64,000 nt of DNA, from assembly GCF_023856365.1 (NCBI RefSeq), contig NC_064541.1, positions 18,166,214 to 18,230,213 on the forward strand, given 5' to 3'. Positions within the stretch are counted from its first letter, which is position 1. Every line of letters starts with the position of its first letter. The notes beneath the pieces were generated by a model that saw only the letters and a program-made list of their open reading frames with translations, did not search any database and had not been told where the DNA came from. Positions 60,126 to 64,000 of this stretch are shown here, in pieces. A program made the position numbers and the translations under genes. Source of the stretch: Brienomyrus brachyistius (taxonomy: Eukaryota; Chordata; Actinopteri; Osteoglossiformes; Mormyridae).

Positions 60126-63100
60126 GTCTGTAATTAAAGATTTTTCCTGCGCCATATTTTTACTCAAATTGTTTTGTTTTCTATCCTAAATGTCACGGAC
60201 AAGTCAGGAGTTACCAATGTAGTGACCTGTTCCAAGGAGAATCTGGTCAGGTCACCTTCATCTCTGGAGTCATAGGGCATGAAATCATCGCAGCTTTTAA
60301 ATTCTAGATAGAGTACTTAGATGTCATGTGTGATTCTCCATTAATATCATACTAATACGCTAATGAATTGATAATATACACAGAACAGGCAAAAAAAATG
60401 TATGCAGTGTCATCGATTTTTATTAGACCCGAGAGAATTATTATGAGTTTTATACACAAAGAAAAAATGTCAACACTTGTCTTTGATTTTGCGTTGTATC
60501 AAAGTCAAATCTCCCTGTGGTCTCCAGGTCACTGTTACCCAGATACCTCAGCCTCATTTTAGCACTGATCTCTACGTAGCCATAATTTACAAATTTTACA
60601 TTTATTACAAATTCAATGGAAGATTATGTGTACTAAATGATGCTATTCATTTCCAAGTGATGTTTTCATTTTAAATGCTGAGGCCACTTGTGTTATGGTG
60701 AAATATTTCACAATTATTGCTTCCTCTGACCGCCCTTGCAATACATATTAGTTGATTCATGCACTCCTCTTCTGTCTAAAACCCAAAAATGTCTTCCTCA
60801 GGAAGGCAATGGGGGAAATCCTCTCAGTTCAAAATCTTAATCCAGTTACAGCTTCTGCTAATTCACTATAGTGCATGAATCATATAGACAGTCAACAGCT
60901 TCCTCCTGTGTGTCCCGTTTTAATATCAGCGCCTGTTCACCCTGTAAAGCACGTTAAGAAGTAATTCAGTTTTGTTATTTAATAATTTGCTGACAGATTT
61001 CTAGCGACTGTACAGGCTTATTCGTTCAGATACTCGCTCAAGCGACAATTCTATTTTGGATTTTAGCATAATTTTATTTTTCTGAACAATTCACATAATT
61101 TCTTGCCCTGTCCTGTGCTTGCTCTTAAAGTGAATAAATGATGGCAAATTTGGTGTCGGTGAGTAAAACAGGTGACTCTCATTACAAAGTATCGTCTTGT
61201 CTAGTTGCAGGTTATGTTTGGGAAAACACCAGGTGTTTAATGTGAAATGCTTAAGGGATTGGAAAATGATATTCACCAATTGTACGAGAGTGAGTGCAGG
61301 TACATAGGAATTCTTTGGTTATCAGATATAATATAAGTGAAGCAGCGATAGGGGTCAGAGCACAGGGGGGGTCGTCATTCATCCGGCCTCCTGAGGAAGC
61401 TTTTTGAGGGTGGGGGCCGTACTCATAGGCCCCCAGGATTCAAAGCGGCCGCCCTCCCGACGCGGGCACACACACTTACCCCGCAGGGCCACACAGCGCC
61501 TCAGCGAAGGCATGATTTAAGAGACCCTTAAACCTCCAATAAAAGGGCAACTTCTTTTGAGCTTCTGCTTTCTCTTAACAGCATTAGTGACGGGAGGTCA
61601 AGTGCAGATGCATAATTGGGGCTACTGACTTACCAAAAAAAAAGCAAAGCTGACCAAAATCAGCCTTAGCATCATGCTAGCAAAAAAATGTGGGAATGTG
61701 CTGTTTTTGCGTAGCGGTCAGCCGAATGGGAGTAGCCAGTTAATTTACCGTCCGTCCATCTAGGAGCTGACGGTTGTCTCTGGACGTGGGGTTTTGAAGG
61801 CCATTTATCCAGCTTATAATGTCAAAAACTGAAACGCTGTTCTGCCGTATTCCTTCTAATAACTGCAGGCATGGCTTTTACAAAAAGTATGGAAATGAAT
61901 TATATTTTTCACATATTTTTTACTTGAATGTATGAATAGAGGGAGGGCCAAAACCAAAGTAAACATTAAAGATATTTAAACATTAAAAGCAGTGTCTACT
62001 AAATAATACTGCCTGGTAATGCTAGAATGATACTGATACATACTGTAATACTGGATTATGGTGGCTGGACAGAAGTGAACTTGAATAGCAGAAATAATGT
62101 GCAGCTGGCCAGATACTCAGGGATAGTATTGGTGCAAAATATGAGATTCCTCAATGAGAAGCTGCAGCTTTATTTTATATCAAAATGGATGTAAAGTGAA
62201 TGGAGGTGCAATTAAAGTAATTTCAAATAGCATAAATAGAACATCAGGCAAGCATTACCTTTAAAACAATACGAATGACTGTAAAGTATGAAGGCTCAGT
62301 TTCATTAGTCGTGTGTTTTTTTACAGCTGCCCCATATTTTCCTCCTCCTAGTTGTCCCCTTAAAAGATGGTGCTCGTCGTTAAGAAATGGAAACTACAAA
62401 GCAGGCCACTGGCAGAGCGCGTTCAAAGTGAAAAAATTCTGTGCGGCCTTTATTGAGGTCGTCTTTATTGAATCGAGGGAAGGAAAACGCAGATGCAGGG
62501 CCACTGTGGGCTTACTGCCCCCGGCTTTTCAGCTCCACGTCAGAAAAACGCGGCTTTGAATGGAGGCTCATTCGATGCTCTTATAAAATGCAGTGTAATG
62601 TGATTCCTGTCTCCAGTAGTGAAACTATTAAATGTGATTATAAAGCACTATTACGTGCAATCATAATGTACTGACCTTGTGTGAGCGCTGTATACACAGA
62701 GACGAAAAATGTCATGTTTTTAGTAATCAGCAGCCAGCTTTGCTGGTAGGTATCCAGTGGAAAATGTATGAAATGCACCTCAAATATAGACAGAGCTCTG
62801 TATTCAAGGTGCAGAAGGAGGCAGGATGATGTTGAAAGGCTCACGGCTAATCGTACGAAACATCGCGTCTGGCACAAAAGAAAAACATAACTGGAAAATG
62901 TTATATTTATTGCATATGAAAACAGAATAAGTGCTTTGCAGAGCAGCCCCCTGTGCCAGCAAACATGAGAAGCAACGCATGAGGTTCTCAAGTTGCGTCG
63001 GAGTTGCTGTTTAAGTAATAAAATCATTGGATGGTCGTGGGGCCTCCGGTCGCCTCGTGTGTTTGAGTGGCTTTTAGCATGCAACTTGGCTAGCTACCTG

Positions 63101-64000
63101 TTATGTGCAGTGTACTGTGCACTGTACATGGGCACGTGTGTTTGTGTTAGTGTAGCAGGCCCCGCCGTTCTGGCTGCTAGCAGTTTTCCAGTGCCCGGGG
63201 CCGTTTTAGCTTAGTGCTGTTTTTTTCTTTTTCTTTATTTTTCCAGTCGCTGTGTTATTTTCCAGCAGCGTCCCTCGTTTTTCCAGCCATCTGTCCCTGC
63301 CATCCTTCTCCGCGAAGCCAGCCGCCCGCACGCGACCCGCGACTCTCCCCCCGTCGGCTTTCAGACTGCCCCAAGCTCCGCACCCTCCGCATTCTGCGTT
63401 AGCCGCTGGCCTGTCTTGGGGGGGAGGGTGTTGTCATCACACAAGGGCGGGGTTTGTGGGGAGGGTAATGCCACTCTGTTAGAGGGAAGCGATCGTATCC
63501 TTTTCTTCCTCCGTGCCAGAGCCCGGTTATGGTTGCTCCGCCTCATTGTGCCATTTGCCCCGGTGGGGGGCAAAAACATTCTATAGCTGTGGCTGTGAAA
63601 AAATAGTTTCAAATTAAAATGCCATTTTAATGTGTGCGAAGTGTTAATGTCCATATTTATAGTGACTGAAATGTCCGTAGTTACCGGGCTGTATTTGTTT
63701 CATCCGGTTAATCAAAGAAGAAGCTTATTGGTAAGAAAATCTTAGAGACCATTCCGCATTAAATATTGCGTTTATTACGGCAAAAACGATTCGTTGGTAT
63801 GAAGAATGCGTGGGAATCCTGCTGAATTAGAGCCGAGTGTGAGAGATTCCCTCTGATTGGACATGCATCTGACCTCGTCTAACATGATTGGGATGTTCAA
63901 AGCCTGTGTAATTATGTGGGAGTGGCTTTGCCTAAATTGAGAAGGCGATCTTCTCAACTTACCACCTGGTAATTAATGATTTATTGATTAAGTTTTAGAC
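60126..64000 (+). other. AGMO: AGMO intron 3, 5' part
   Basis: I searched + strand frames for the next AGMO exon (family motif HQTHHSSEDYN) and did not find it. The region is mostly unique and AT-rich. It contains a GC-rich patch at 63.15-63.45 kb and short G-runs. The last 300 bases are repeat-free with clustered homeodomain-type cores. A 148-codon frame on the - strand (62638-63084) has no recognisable domain. Confidence 0.6.

Noticed and set aside
62638..63084. 148-codon - strand frame
   Set aside because: No domain, no matching splice sites and located inside an AGMO intron.
60126..64000. AGMO exon 4 with the second histidine motif
   Set aside because: No HQTHH-type motif was seen in any + strand frame, so the exon is probably beyond the window.

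Overview
This is a stretch of vertebrate nuclear genome, most probably from a ray-finned fish. It has long introns, abundant (AC)n/(AT)n microsatellites, a fish-type L2 LINE with the typical 3' tail (GTAAGTCGCTCTGG...GCGTCTGCCAAAT, then AAATGT repeats), piggyBac and Tc1 remnants, and the (GATG)n-tailed dispersed repeats common in fish. I cannot name the species. No tRNA, rRNA, CRISPR array or prokaryotic feature was seen.

Three protein-coding genes lie head to tail on the + strand, in the order CRPPA (ISPD) - MEOX2 - AGMO, the same neighbours as on human 7p21. (1) The last three exons of CRPPA, CDP-ribitol pyrophosphorylase for alpha-dystroglycan glycosylation, are at 2116-2208, 3715-3846 and 15461-15565. 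Its earlier exons lie left of the window. (2) MEOX2, a mesodermal homeodomain transcription factor, is complete: exons 37456-37954, 47468-47640 and 50800-51018, 296 codons, with the homeodomain split by an intron after homeodomain residue 44. (3) The first three exons of AGMO, the tetrahydrobiopterin-dependent alkylglycerol monooxygenase, are at 53845-53967, 58927-59057 and 59974-60125. The rest lies right of the window. The genes share no pathway; the linkage is ancestral synteny.

The rest is intron and intergenic DNA. Intergenic 15.8-37.1 kb holds microsatellites, a broken Tc1-like transposase, dispersed-repeat remnants, a hexanucleotide minisatellite and a GC-rich patch at 28.9-29.2 kb. 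MEOX2 intron 1 carries the most unusual structure: two inverted, decayed piggyBac 3' halves flanking a 5'-truncated L2, the whole bounded by TTAA (43382-47144). MEOX2 intron 2 carries a 36-copy, 15-bp minisatellite that has grown inside a dispersed repeat just before the last exon. AGMO intron 1 holds a decayed LINE endonuclease region.

No clearly new biological system was found. The points most worth checking are the palindromic piggyBac/L2 composite, the ordered minisatellite beside MEOX2 exon 3, the MEF2/TATA-like site at the MEOX2 promoter and several candidate conserved non-coding blocks. Exon limits come from splice motifs and remembered similarity to the human proteins, not from alignments or transcripts.
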